From NCBI RefSeq assembly GCF_002161175.1, contig NZ_NFMA01000004.1, forward strand, positions 62,001-126,000: a DNA stretch of 64,000 nt, in the 5' to 3' direction. Below, in pieces: positions 8,201-16,257 of this stretch. The notes beneath the pieces are model-generated. The model did no database searches, was not told where the DNA came from, and saw nothing but the letters and a program-made list of their open reading frames with translations. Within the stretch, counting starts at the first letter, position 1, and every line of letters begins with the position of its first letter. Source of the DNA: Flavonifractor sp. An100. GTDB taxonomy: Bacteria; Bacillota; Clostridia; Oscillospirales; Oscillospiraceae. Both the position numbers and the translations under genes were made by a program.

Positions 8201-9440
8201 TCTCGTCGGTGATCCCGGTCAGGCCGATGATCTCCGGGGACAGGATGCGGCCAGGGGATACAAAGGTATTGAACCGGTCGGTGATCTCCCCGTTTTTCAG
8301 CACCACAGCTCCGATCTCAATAATGACCTCATATTTCTTGTTCAGGCCTGTGGTCTCGATGTCAAAACAGACAATTTCATCGGAAAAGGAGGCATTGGTG
8401 TCTCCGTGGACCACCACACGGTCGTCCACATCGTTGATAAAATAGGCCTCCACCCCGTAGAGCAGCTTGATTTTCTTAGCCGAGTGCCAGGCGTCTGGGA
8501 AGGACTGTGCCACCCCGTGGTCGGTGATGGCAATGGCCGGATGTCCCCAGGCCTCTGCCCGCTTGACCACGTTCTTGTCTGGTCCCAGCTTGGGCCCCAC
8601 TGCGGTGAGTGCATCCATGGAGGACATGGTGGTATGCAGATGGAGCTCCACCCGCTTTTCCGGGGCCTTGTCCTCCTTCATCTTCTTCTCTGCCGCCATC
8701 ACGGCCACCGGCTCCAGCACCATATCTCCATAAAACCGGTCCATGTTCAGCCGGCCCTGCACCTTCAGGTGCATTCCCTTTTTGATGCCGTCCACCAGCG
8801 GCTTTCCCTCGTCACCGGGGAAAAATTTATTGATTCGGATGGAGCCGGTATAGTCCGTCAAGTCGAAGGCCACCACCCAGGCGCCCCGTTTTTTCAGCTC
8901 CCGGTTATCAATGGCAAAGACGTCGCCCTCCACCACCACCGTTCCCATGTCCAGCTCCAGCTCCCCGATGGGGGTAGCCGCCTTGGAGATGGGTTTGCCG
9001 AAAATGGCCTTGCCCGCGGGCTTCTTCTCCCCCTTGGGCGCGGCAGGACGGCTGACGCTCTTCATGGCCGCCCGGCGGATGGCCTCCGCCCGGGCAAAGG
9101 CATCCTGGGGCTGTTCCGTCTCAACTCCGCCCGGCTCCTCCTTGTGAAGATCTTCCACCGCACCGGCAGATTCCTCTTTGACCGTCTGAGATTGGGCGGC
9201 GATGTTCGGCAAGCAATTTAACTTTACAGAGTTAAGGCCATAACAACGGGCCAGGGTCTCCTCCGCCTCCCGAACCAAATTGGGACCGGCGCCTCCCGCC
9301 CCCTCTACGGTGATGGTTGCGCTGCGGCTGGCCTTATCAATGGCAGCGGTCACAATGAGCCAGCCCTCCACCGCCTGGGCCAGTTCGGTCCAGCGGCGCA
9401 GGGCGGCAAACATCTGTAAAAAAGGTATTTTTTTCGACAT
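5298..9440 (-). CDS. polC: DNA polymerase III alpha subunit, PolC type
   Basis: PolC is the main replicative polymerase of Firmicutes, carrying its own proofreading exonuclease. The order of domains in the 1380 residues is typical: N-terminal domain, OB fold (about 170-250), PHP domain from about residue 263 (HLHTTMSS, ITDHG) split by a DEDD exonuclease (FDIETTG at 359-365, HNAEFD), then the polymerase core with VGSRGSVGSSLVAFMSGI, a four-cysteine zinc module (CPKC ... CPIC), and PDIDLNFSGEYQ carrying catalytic aspartates. The last residues, SQLDLFALLG, contain a QLDLF sliding-clamp binding motif. The linker at about residues 85-150 is low complexity. GAGGAG lies 11 nt before the ATG. It follows ispG by 32 bp; proS, often found between rseP and polC in bacilli, is absent. 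Confidence 0.98.
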   Translation of the reverse strand: MSKKIPFLQMFAALRRWTELAQAVEGWLIVTAAIDKASRSATITVEGAGGAGPNLVREAEETLARCYGLNSVKLNCLPNIAAQSQTVKEESAGAVEDLHKEEPGGVETEQPQDAFARAEAIRRAAMKSVSRPAAPKGEKKPAGKAIFGKPISKAATPIGELELDMGTVVVEGDVFAIDNRELKKRGAWVVAFDLTDYTGSIRINKFFPGDEGKPLVDGIKKGMHLKVQGRLNMDRFYGDMVLEPVAVMAAEKKMKEDKAPEKRVELHLHTTMSSMDALTAVGPKLGPDKNVVKRAEAWGHPAIAITDHGVAQSFPDAWHSAKKIKLLYGVEAYFINDVDDRVVVHGDTNASFSDEIVCFDIETTGLNKKYEVIIEIGAVVLKNGEITDRFNTFVSPGRILSPEIIGLTGITDEMLVGAPSQEEALRAFLDFAGDRPLAAHNAEFDMGFIAAGCRKYGIPFENPSVDSLILAQNLLPDLGKYKLDIVAEHLHLPAFNHHRASDDAATVAYMLPPFFRMMEELGLHHLGEINGYMPRLRKGGKAKRQPKHLIVLAKNQTGLRNLYKLISLAHLEHFKRVPTMPKSLINENREGLIIGSACEAGELFRAVVDGKDWGELKRIASWYDYLEIQPICNNMFMLRKGMVRSEEELRDFNRTIVRLGEELGKPVCATGDVHFLDPEDEIYRHILLASKGFEDADEPLPIYFKTTDEMLEEFDYLGKEKAYEVVVKNTNLIANWCDPIEPLPKGLFAPKLEDSDGELKRLVWGKAHELYGDEPPQIVVDRIEAELGDIIRCKYDVIYMSAQKLVQNSLEHGYLVGSRGSVGSSLVAFMSGITEVNSLPAHYRCPKCKHSDFEFGPANGYGCGADMPDANCPICGTKYVKDGFNIPFETFLGFGGDKVPDIDLNFSGEYQSSAHRYTFELFGQTHVFRAGTIGTVAEKTAFGYVKKYLDEKGKIASKAEENRLAIGCTGVKRTTGQHPGGMVVIPQDKEIYDFCPVQHPADDPNSDIITTHFEYHSMESNLLKLDMLGHDDPTMIRMLEDLTGVNARTDIPLDDKDTMSIFQSSKVLGYENDKILGPTGGTAIPEFGTTFVRGMLEDTQPSQFDILVRLSGFSHGTDVWLGNAKDLITSGTAKVSEAIGCRDDIMLFLISKGMPPKRSFKIMEAVRKGRGLPEGAEEEMKAAGVPDWYIGSCKKIAYLFPKAHAVAYVMMAFRIAWFKVHRPLAFYAAYFSIRAKAFDEAYMCRGMETCQRKMREIIAKDKEASAVEQDMLTTLEVCYEFYLRGFTFDRMDLYQSEAIRFTVDEEHNALRPPFVSVAGLGETAAVSLAEARKGKRFISIEEVSAACPKVSKTHIELLKQAGAFGDLPETSQLDLFALLG

Positions 9441-9472
9441 TATGTAAACTCTCCTCGCTGGGAAACGGTCTC

Positions 9473-10510
9473 TTAAAGGGTATCAATCAGGGCAAACAGC
9501 TCGTCCACCAGCTGATCCTGGGGAACTTTTTTAATAATCTGCCCCTTGCGGAATAACAGCCCCTCTCCCACTCCGCCGGCAATTCCACAGTCCGCTGCGC
9601 TGGCCTCTCCAGGCCCGTTGACCACGCAGCCCATAACCGCCACGGTGATAGGCTTGTCCACCTGCTTTAACCGCTCCTCCACCTGTCCCGCCAGGGAGAT
9701 CAGGTCAATGCGGGTACGTCCACAGGTGGGACAGGACACCAGTTCCGCCCCTTCCTTCCGGATGCCGGCCGCCTTCAAGATTTCCCGGGCAGCATAGACC
9801 TCCTCCACGGGGTCGGCAGACAGAGACACCCGCATGGTGTCTCCAATTCCGAGGGCCAGCAGTCCCCCGATGCCCACCGCTGATTTTAGCGTACCCATAC
9901 GGACAGTTCCTGCCTCGGTCACACCGATATGAAGGGGGTAGTCGCTCTGCTTCCGCATCAGCTGATAGGCCCGCATGGTCATGGGGACACTAGAGGATTT
10001 CAGGGAGACACAAATATTATCAAAATCAAACTTATTCAGCAGACGGATATGGCCGAAGGCAGACTCCACCATGGCCTCAGGGCAGACACGACCGTATTTG
10101 GCCAGCAGTTCCTTTTCCAAAGAACCACCGTTCACCCCCACCCGGATGGGGACGCCCCGCTGGCGGCAGGCGTCCGCCACCGCCTTGACCCGGTCCTCAC
10201 TGCCGATGTTCCCCGGATTGATACGCACCTTATCTGCACCAGCCGCAATAGACTCCAGGGCCAGCTTATAGTCAAAGTGGATGTCCACCACCACTGGCAG
10301 CGGACTCTCCTCCTTGATCTTTCCCACCGCACGGGCAGCAGCCATATCCGGCACCGCCACTCGGATGATCTGACAGCCCGCAGCGGCCAAGGTCCGAATC
10401 TGGCTCAGAGTAGCGGAGACATCATCGGTACGGGTATTGGTCATGGACTGAATGGAAACGGGAGCCCCGCCTCCCACCGGAACAGAGCCCACCATAATCT
10501 GTTTTGTCAT
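9473..10510 (-). CDS. ispG: 4-hydroxy-3-methylbut-2-en-1-yl diphosphate synthase
   Basis: IspG reductively converts MEcPP to HMBPP in the non-mevalonate isoprenoid pathway, using a 4Fe-4S cluster. The substrate-binding barrel has SIQSMTNTRTDD, VDIHFDYKLAL and RINPGNIG. The C-terminal cluster domain shows SCPTCGRTRIDL and, about 30 residues later, MGCVVNGPGEA, which supply the three cysteine ligands. I use ATG 10510 (345 residues), with GGGAG about 10 nt upstream; a longer frame to 10561 would run into rseP. Its neighbours dxr and cdsA make the same class of precursors, and the dxr-rseP-ispG order is common in Clostridia. Confidence 0.96.
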   Translation of the reverse strand: MTKQIMVGSVPVGGGAPVSIQSMTNTRTDDVSATLSQIRTLAAAGCQIIRVAVPDMAAARAVGKIKEESPLPVVVDIHFDYKLALESIAAGADKVRINPGNIGSEDRVKAVADACRQRGVPIRVGVNGGSLEKELLAKYGRVCPEAMVESAFGHIRLLNKFDFDNICVSLKSSSVPMTMRAYQLMRKQSDYPLHIGVTEAGTVRMGTLKSAVGIGGLLALGIGDTMRVSLSADPVEEVYAAREILKAAGIRKEGAELVSCPTCGRTRIDLISLAGQVEERLKQVDKPITVAVMGCVVNGPGEASAADCGIAGGVGEGLLFRKGQIIKKVPQDQLVDELFALIDTL

Positions 10511-10535
10511 CCAAACACACTCCCTTTTCGTCCTC

Positions 10536-11597
10536 TCAACGGCCAAATAGCTTTCCCACATCGCTGAGAGTCACCACCAGCATCAGGGTCATAAGAGCAG
10601 CCAGTCCAGCCATATGGACATAGCCTTCATATTTTGCGTCAATTCGCTTTCGGAACAGCCCATACAAAATACAGTTCAGAAGCAGGAAGAAAATACGGCC
10701 GCCATCCAAAGCGGGCAGAGGCAGCAGGTTCATCACCGCCAGGTTGACCGCAATCAGAGCAGCCAAATAGGCCAGGCTGTACAAAGCCGCTCCGGTGGAA
10801 GGGGCGGAGTTGCCCACATCACTCATCACATCCATGATTCCCACCGGGCCAGACAGATCCCGCAGCCCAGCTGCTCCGGAGATGAGGTCACTCAGGCTCA
10901 GCCGCACCAGACGCACAAAATCCACGGCCATAAACCAGCCCTCCCGGAGCTTTCCCATAAAATCCGCGGACACAACCTGAAAGTTAATCCCATACTTCAG
11001 CTGAGTCTGGCCGTCCACCTCATACTCCCGTGGATAGAGAGGGAGATCGTCCAAAACCACCCGCTCTCCATCCCGTTCCACCACCAGGTCCATGGTTTTC
11101 CCATTGCTCCGGGAAAAAAACAGGGTTACATCGTCATAGACATAGACCCGCTCTCCGTCAATGGAAACAATCCGGTCCCCGGGCAGCAGGCCGTCCTCCC
11201 CGGACAACGGGAATCCATCGGCAAAGCTGACAATCACCGGCTCAATCAAGCTCTGGTAGGGCATGACCAGCACCAGGCACAGCAATAGGCCGGTAAGAAA
11301 ATTCATCGCCGCGCCTGCGCATAAAATGATGATCTTTCGCCAGGTAGCCGCCCGCCCAAAGGCACGGGGATCGGCAGAATCATCGTCCTCCCCCTCCATG
11401 GCACAATAACCACCGATGGGGAAAACGCGCAGGCTGTAAAGTGTTTCTCCTTTCTTCCTGCTGAACAGAGTGGGACCCATACCAATGGAAAACTCATTGA
11501 CCTTTACCCCCAGCAGCTTTGCACTGACGAAATGGCCCAGCTCATGGGTAGCAATCAGAAAGCCGAAAATCAGGATAGCAACGATTAGATAGAACAT
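10536..11597 (-). CDS. rseP: RIP-family site-2 zinc metalloprotease RseP/RasP
   Basis: This intramembrane protease cuts transmembrane anti-sigma factors and leftover signal peptides. The zinc site HELGH lies in the first membrane helix (about residues 18-22 from the chosen start) and the matching LDGGRIFF motif lies near residue 295. A PDZ domain sits between them (around GLLPGDRIVSIDGERVYVYDD). At least three more hydrophobic helices are visible. I chose ATG 11597, with GGAGG 5 nt upstream; the longer frame to 11669 overlaps dxr and begins with non-homologous residues. The protein is 353 residues. Confidence 0.95.
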   Translation of the reverse strand: MFYLIVAILIFGFLIATHELGHFVSAKLLGVKVNEFSIGMGPTLFSRKKGETLYSLRVFPIGGYCAMEGEDDDSADPRAFGRAATWRKIIILCAGAAMNFLTGLLLCLVLVMPYQSLIEPVIVSFADGFPLSGEDGLLPGDRIVSIDGERVYVYDDVTLFFSRSNGKTMDLVVERDGERVVLDDLPLYPREYEVDGQTQLKYGINFQVVSADFMGKLREGWFMAVDFVRLVRLSLSDLISGAAGLRDLSGPVGIMDVMSDVGNSAPSTGAALYSLAYLAALIAVNLAVMNLLPLPALDGGRIFFLLLNCILYGLFRKRIDAKYEGYVHMAGLAALMTLMLVVTLSDVGKLFGR

Positions 11598-11625
11598 AGG
11601 ACCTCCAAGGATATGATCTGCACAA

Positions 11626-12762
11626 TTAAAGCACTGCTTCCCGGGCAGCCCGGTCCGCCTCCAGAACATCCATCAGCGTGGGCTGCTGCACCACTGGCAC
11701 GGACTCCATCGCCCGAGCCACCTTCTCCCCGATCTCCAGGAACCGAATTTTTCCGGCCAAAAACAGTCCCACCGCCGCCTCATTGGCCCCGTTCAGAATG
11801 GCTCCCGCCGTCCCTCCGGTTTTGGCCGCCTCCATGGCCAGGGCCAGACAGCGGAAGGTCTCCAGATCCGGGCTGCCGAAGGTAAGCGCCCCGCAGTTCC
11901 ACAGGTCCAGAGGATCCGCCGGACCGGGTACTCGCTTGGGCCAGGTCAAGGCGTACTGGATGGGCAGGCGCATATCCGGCGCCCCCAGCTGAGCGATCAC
12001 CGCATTATCACAGTATTCCACCAGGGAATGGATAATACTTTCCCGGTGGATGAGAACCGAAATTTTTTCCGGCGGCATCTGATACAGGTGCATGGCCTCA
12101 ATAAACTCCAGCCCCTTATTCATCAAAGTGGCGGAATCCACCGTAATTTTCGCCCCCATGGACCAGTTGGGATGCCGTAAGGCGTCTTCCCTTGTCACAT
12201 GCTCCAGCTCCGGCGCTTTCTTGCCATAGAAGGGTCCTCCCGAGCAGGTGAGGATAAGGCGCTTGACCTCCCCCCGGTCCCGGTTTCCCTCCAGGGACTG
12301 GAACAGGGCCGAATGTTCGGAATCCACCGGGAGGATCTCCGCTGCGTAGTCCCTGGCCTCCTCCAGCACCAGACTGCCGGCACAGACCAGGGTCTCCTTG
12401 TTGGCCAGTGCAATCCGCTTCCCCTCCCGGATGGCGGCCAGGGTCGGCCGCAGGCCCACCATACCCACCACGGCGGTAATGACCGTATCCGCGCTGGAAA
12501 TGGCGGCCGCCTCCAGCAGGCCCTCCATGCCGGAGGCCACCCGCACGGAAATATCCGCCAGGCGCACCTTCAGATCGGCCGCCGCCTTTTCATCCACCAG
12601 CACGGCCAGCTCCGGATGAAACTGTCTGGCCTGGGCCTCCAGCCGCTCCACACTGGCGTTGGCGGTCAAGGCGGCCACTTCCATGCCGCAGGAGGCGATC
12701 ACTTCCAAAGACTGCCGCCCGATGGAGCCGGTGGACCCTAAAATTGAAATCCGTTTGCTCAT
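11626..12762 (-). CDS. dxr: 1-deoxy-D-xylulose 5-phosphate reductoisomerase
   Basis: Dxr converts DXP to MEP with NADPH and a divalent metal, the second step of the non-mevalonate pathway. The NADPH loop GSTGSIGRQSLEV is at the N-terminus. The metal and substrate region has ALANKETLVCAG, LPVDSEHSALFQ, and LTCSGGPF followed by HPNWSMGAKITVDSATLMNKGLE. The 378 residues match the family length. It lies 28 bp before the chosen rseP start and 62 bp after cdsA on the same strand. Confidence 0.97.
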   Translation of the reverse strand: MSKRISILGSTGSIGRQSLEVIASCGMEVAALTANASVERLEAQARQFHPELAVLVDEKAAADLKVRLADISVRVASGMEGLLEAAAISSADTVITAVVGMVGLRPTLAAIREGKRIALANKETLVCAGSLVLEEARDYAAEILPVDSEHSALFQSLEGNRDRGEVKRLILTCSGGPFYGKKAPELEHVTREDALRHPNWSMGAKITVDSATLMNKGLEFIEAMHLYQMPPEKISVLIHRESIIHSLVEYCDNAVIAQLGAPDMRLPIQYALTWPKRVPGPADPLDLWNCGALTFGSPDLETFRCLALAMEAAKTGGTAGAILNGANEAAVGLFLAGKIRFLEIGEKVARAMESVPVVQQPTLMDVLEADRAAREAVL

Positions 12763-12824
12763 GCTTTCACCTTTTTCCTAGCCATCCGTTTCCATATTGC
12801 TTCCCAGACCACATCAATTTGTAA

Positions 12825-13646
12825 TCAAAATGCGGGCAAAATCCGCACCAGCAGCAGCAGAGTGGGGGCGGCAAAGATCATGGAATCAAACCGGTCCAGC
12901 ATGCCGCCATGCCCGGGCAGAAGCGTGCCGTAGTCCTTGATCCCGTATTGCCGCTTCACCAGAGAGAAGGACAGATCCCCCAGCTCTGTCACCGCGCTTC
13001 CCACCAGCCCATACAGGGCCAGCGCCGGAAAGGAGACCGTGATTCCGGCAAACTGCTGCAGCACCAGGCCGTAGAGCAACATAAACACCCCGCCGGATAC
13101 AATGCCTCCAATATAGCCCTCCAGGGATTTATTGGGGCTGACCCGGGTAATTCCCCGGTGCTTTCCCAAAAAGACACCGGCAAAATAGGCCCCCGCATCG
13201 GTGAGAAAGGCACTGATCACCGGCAGAAGTACCAGATATTTCCCGTGCTCCATACCCTTCAAGACCGCCAGAGCGGAAAGGCACAGAGGGACGAACAGCC
13301 CACCGAACATGCAGACCATAATTTTTTCAAACCCGATGGCCTTTTCCGTTCCGTAGAGCTTGATCGCCAGCAAAAACAGAGTGACCAATAGCAGCATAGC
13401 CACTACACCCACGGGCCAACCATTATAGCCCCACCCGTAGCAGCAAAGGGGGACCAGAGCAGCAGCCACAGCGGTATACACATACATACCGTTATGGTGG
13501 GCCACCTTAGTAGCTCGGAGCAGTTCAAAGGACGCCATTGCGCAGATGCACGCCAGCAGGCATCCAAGCCAGATGGGCGGCAGGAAAAATAAAACCACAA
13601 AAAACAGCGGGGCCAGGACCACCGCCACAACAATGCGGGTCAGCAC
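12825..13646 (-). CDS. cdsA: Phosphatidate cytidylyltransferase
   Basis: CdsA makes CDP-diacylglycerol from phosphatidate and CTP, the branch point of phospholipid synthesis. It is a polytopic membrane protein with about eight hydrophobic segments. The C-terminal signature is intact: SLVKRQYGIKDYG followed by LPGHGGMLDRFDS, and NKSLEGYIGG lies upstream. I place the start at GTG 13646, one base after the uppS stop, with GGAGGG 7 nt upstream inside the uppS 3' end. The longer frame to 13799 is an overlap artefact with a cysteine/proline-rich, non-homologous head. The protein is 273 residues and is probably translationally coupled to uppS. Confidence 0.95.
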   Translation of the reverse strand: MLTRIVVAVVLAPLFFVVLFFLPPIWLGCLLACICAMASFELLRATKVAHHNGMYVYTAVAAALVPLCCYGWGYNGWPVGVVAMLLLVTLFLLAIKLYGTEKAIGFEKIMVCMFGGLFVPLCLSALAVLKGMEHGKYLVLLPVISAFLTDAGAYFAGVFLGKHRGITRVSPNKSLEGYIGGIVSGGVFMLLYGLVLQQFAGITVSFPALALYGLVGSAVTELGDLSFSLVKRQYGIKDYGTLLPGHGGMLDRFDSMIFAAPTLLLLVRILPAF

Positions 13647-13647
13647 C

Positions 13648-14397
13648 TCAAATCCCTCCAAACCGGCGGTTTCGGCTCTGATAGGCCGCGATGGCCCGGT
13701 GTAGCTCCTCTTTGGAGAAGTCGGGCCACAGTACGTCGGTAAAATAGAACTCCGCATAGGCGGACTGCCACAGCAGGAAATTAGACAGCCTGAGCTCACC
13801 GCTGGGGCGGATCACCAGGTCCGGATCGGGTACACCTTTGGAAAACAGGTAGCTGCTAAACTGGTCGGAAGACAGATGGTTGGCATCCGCCTTCCCCTCT
13901 AAGCAGTCCTGGGCATAGGCCCTGGCCGCCCGCAGCAGTTCATCTCTGCCCCCATAATTGAGACAGATATTCACCTGGCACCCCTCATAATGGCGGGAAA
14001 TCTCCCGGGTCCGCTCACAAAGCTGGCGCAGTTCGGGCGTCAGCGGGGACAGGTCCCCGAAAAACTCCATTTTTACCCGGTCCCGCTCCATCTGGCCAAT
14101 GGCTTCCAAAAGATACTTCTTCAAAAGCCCCATGATGGCAGAGACTTCCTCTTCCGGTCGCTTCCAATTTTCGGTGGAGAAGGCATAGACGGTCAAATAG
14201 TCCAGTCCGATCTCCTTGCAGTAGGTGGCAATGGTGCGGAAGGTCTCCGCCCCCGCCGCATGTCCGGCTGTGCGGGGCAGCCCCCGCTTCTTGGCCCAGC
14301 GGCCATTTCCATCCATAATAATGGCAATATGCCTGGGCAGATGGGAAAAATCTACCTGCACCTCCGCCTGGGTCGGCTTTTTTTGAAAAAAGGCCAT
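13648..14397 (-). CDS. uppS: Undecaprenyl diphosphate synthase (isoprenyl transferase)
   Basis: UppS extends farnesyl diphosphate with isopentenyl units to the C55 lipid carrier used for peptidoglycan and teichoic acid export. The substrate-binding block IIMDGNGRWAKKRGL and the C-terminal RPSGELRLSNFLLWQSAYAE block are both intact, including the catalytic Asp of DGNGRW. I chose ATG 14397 (249 residues), preceded by GAGGTG; an ATG four codons earlier has no ribosome site. It is followed directly by cdsA. Confidence 0.97.
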   Translation of the reverse strand: MAFFQKKPTQAEVQVDFSHLPRHIAIIMDGNGRWAKKRGLPRTAGHAAGAETFRTIATYCKEIGLDYLTVYAFSTENWKRPEEEVSAIMGLLKKYLLEAIGQMERDRVKMEFFGDLSPLTPELRQLCERTREISRHYEGCQVNICLNYGGRDELLRAARAYAQDCLEGKADANHLSSDQFSSYLFSKGVPDPDLVIRPSGELRLSNFLLWQSAYAEFYFTDVLWPDFSKEELHRAIAAYQSRNRRFGGI

Positions 14398-14466
14398 GGG
14401 ACACCTCATTTAGTTCTGTTTTATCTCTCTTGTCTCGGGCAGGCAATCCGCCCTAAACCGCTAAAG

Positions 14467-14499
14467 GGCCGCGGGGGACGGTCCGTCCGGCCCGCGGCC
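14467..14499. repeat. GC-rich hairpin in the frr-uppS gap
   Basis: The outer arms 14467-14475 and 14491-14499 (9 bp) and inner arms GGACGG/CCGTCC form a near-continuous stem. It lies between the frr stop and the uppS start. No U-run follows on the minus strand, so it is more likely an RNA stability or partial attenuation element than a full terminator. Confidence 0.45.
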
Positions 14500-14520
14500 A
14501 CGTATGGCTGGACTGCAGGA

Positions 14521-15075
14521 TCAGACCGCCATCAGTTCCTTTTCCTTTTTCGCGGTAAGCTCATCAATCTCTTTGCACCGCTTATCCGTCAGATCCTGGA
14601 GCTCCTTTTCCAGATTCTTCTGGTCATCCTCTGTTAGTTCAGACTTCTTTGTCTTCTTCTTGATCTCGTCCATGGCGTCCCGGCGAATATTCCGCACGGC
14701 CACCTTGCCCTCTTCCCCGTATTTCTTCACCTGCTTGGTCAGCTCCCGGCGGCGCTCCTCTGTCAGCTGGGGGAAGGCCAGGCGGATAACACGGCCGTCA
14801 TTTTGAGGGTTGATGCCCAGATCCGAGGTCTGGATGGCCTTTTCCACTGCCTTGAGCAAAGAGCCGTCCCAGGGCTGGATCACCAGAGTTCTGGGATCAG
14901 GAGAAGAGATGGCCGCTACCTGGTTCAGCGGCGTGGGAGAACCATAATATTCTACCGTGATACGGTCCAGCACGCCTGCATTGGCCCGGCCGGCTCGGAC
15001 GGAGGCGAAGTTGGCCTTGACCACCTCAATGGTCTTGAGCATTTTCTCATCGTAGATTTTATTCTCAGGGCTCAT
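14521..15075 (-). CDS. frr: Ribosome recycling factor
   Basis: RRF splits post-termination ribosomes together with EF-G. The 184-residue length and the sequence match: a three-helix bundle with RAGRANAGVLDRITVEYYG, TPLNQVAAISSPDPRTLVIQPWD, and GRVIRLAFPQLTEERRRELTK, and a charged C-terminal helix rich in Lys/Glu. AAGGAAG precedes the ATG. It lies 45 bp after pyrH, the usual neighbour. Confidence 0.98.
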   Translation of the reverse strand: MSPENKIYDEKMLKTIEVVKANFASVRAGRANAGVLDRITVEYYGSPTPLNQVAAISSPDPRTLVIQPWDGSLLKAVEKAIQTSDLGINPQNDGRVIRLAFPQLTEERRRELTKQVKKYGEEGKVAVRNIRRDAMDEIKKKTKKSELTEDDQKNLEKELQDLTDKRCKEIDELTAKKEKELMAV

Positions 15076-15120
15076 GGTCTTGACTTCCTTTCCTTTTTCT
15101 ATCCCTTTGTGCGTCTAGTC

Positions 15121-15837
15121 TCAGCCGCCCACAATGGTACCGATCTTTTCTCCCATCACTGCCCGAAGAATGTTCTCAGGGTCCTTCAGAGCGAAGAGCA
15201 GCACAGGGATCTTATTATCCATGGACAAGGAGGTGGCGGTGGAGTCCATCACCTTCAGGTGCTGGGCCAGCACGTCGTCATAGGTGATAGCGTCGTACTT
15301 CACCGCCGCGGGGTCCAGCTTGGGGTCCGCGGAGTATACGCCGTCAATATTCTTGGCCAGGAGAATCACGTCAGCGTCAATCTCCGCGGCCCGCAGTACC
15401 GCCGCCGTATCGGTGGAGAAGAAGGGATTTCCGGTCCCGCAGCCAAAGATGACCACACGTCCCTTTTCCAGATGCCGGATGGCCCGGGAACGAATGTAGG
15501 GCTCCGCCATAGCACGCATCTCAATGGCGGTCTGTACCCGGACGGCTACCCCCTTCTGCTCCAGCACGTCTGCCACGGCCAAGGCATTGATGGCCGTAGC
15601 CAGCATGCCCATATGGTCAGCCCGGACCCGCTCCATCTGGTCGCCGCCGTCCTTGACGCCGCGCCAGAAGTTGCCGCCGCCAACCACAACGCCCACCTGA
15701 ACGCCAAGGTCCACACAGCGCTTAATCACGTCACATACCTGCCCGATCACATGGAAGTCCAGGCCGCGGGAGGCATCCCCCGCCAGGGCTTCTCCACTGA
15801 TTTTCAGCAGAACTCGTTTATATTTTGGTTGCTCCAT
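15121..15837 (-). CDS. pyrH: UMP kinase
   Basis: PyrH phosphorylates UMP to UDP and belongs to the amino-acid kinase fold, not the P-loop NMP kinases. Visible blocks are [15 protein letters not shown] at the N-terminus, [37 protein letters not shown], and [14 protein letters not shown] chose ATG 15837 (238 residues), with AGGAGTGG upstream; a GTG three codons earlier is also possible. It is the first gene seen in the pyrH-to-polC cluster. No clear sigma-A promoter was found in the 120 bp upstream, and rpsB/tsf, often upstream in bacilli, are not here. Confidence 0.97.
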   Translation of the reverse strand: MEQPKYKRVLLKISGEALAGDASRGLDFHVIGQVCDVIKRCVDLGVQVGVVVGGGNFWRGVKDGGDQMERVRADHMGMLATAINALAVADVLEQKGVAVRVQTAIEMRAMAEPYIRSRAIRHLEKGRVVIFGCGTGNPFFSTDTAAVLRAAEIDADVILLAKNIDGVYSADPKLDPAAVKYDAITYDDVLAQHLKVMDSTATSLSMDNKIPVLLFALKDPENILRAVMGEKIGTIVGG

Positions 15838-15969
15838 GGGAACCACTCCTGTCCTTTTTCTTGCTTCCCTATTTTAATATAATTCTTGCCATTTGCCTAG
15901 GGGGAAAGTCAAAGTTTTTCAAATTATTCACCTTCTCTCCCCCGCCCAGCCGCCGCCGTCATTTAGGGG

Positions 15970-15998
15970 TTGCTTTTTTCCTTTCTCTGTCGTATAAT
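15970..15998 (+). promoter_or_regulatory. Promoter for the FMN riboswitch/ribU transcript
   Basis: TTGCTT (15970-15975) and TATAAT (15993-15998) are separated by 17 nt. Transcription would start near 16005, just before the riboswitch. The region between here and pyrH (15838-15969) shows no other feature. Confidence 0.65.
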
Positions 15999-16022
15999 AC
16001 GCCTTGGACAACTGAATCCAAT

Positions 16023-16142
16023 GTCTTCAGGGCGGGGTGAAATTCCCCACTGGCGGTACAGTCCGCGACCGGGTCCAGAAATGGACCCGCTGACTCGGTG
16101 AAACTCCGGGACCAACGGTTACAGTCCGGATGGAAGAAGATG
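16023..16142 (+). promoter_or_regulatory. FMN riboswitch (RFN element)
   Basis: The conserved RFN boxes are all present in order: TCTTCAGGGCGGGGTGAAAT at the 5' side, CACTGGCGGTA and CAGTCCGCGAC, then CTGACTCGGTGAAACTCCGG, GACCAACGGTTACAGTCCGG and the closing ATGGAAGAAGA that pairs with the start. It binds flavin mononucleotide. It lies upstream of a riboflavin transporter, the classic arrangement, so high FMN should lower uptake. Confidence 0.95.
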
Positions 16143-16257
16143 TGTGTGAAACAATTGATACGCAGCAGTTTGCGTATGCGCGCACCTCCTTAATTGTTTT
16201 GACACCTGGAAGGCATGGGCTTTTCAGGTGTACCAAAGCAAGTAAGGAGTGTTTTTT
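16143..16257 (+). promoter_or_regulatory. Expression platform between FMN riboswitch and ribU
   Basis: After the aptamer, ATACGCA/TGCGTAT and flanking ACAATT/AATTGT can pair, ending in TTTTG near 16200, a weak terminator-like shape. The CACCTCCTT at 16183-16191 is nearly complementary to the ribU ribosome site AAGGAG at about 16243, so it could hide that site. A second hairpin (16202-16208 with 16225-16231) lies between them. Control could be by translation, termination, or both; the sequence alone does not decide. Confidence 0.5.

Noticed and set aside
6096-9221. Two long plus-strand frames (556 and 482 codons) opposite polC
   Set aside because: They are antisense shadows of a clear PolC gene in GC-rich DNA; their sequences are low in normal domain structure and have no ribosome site.
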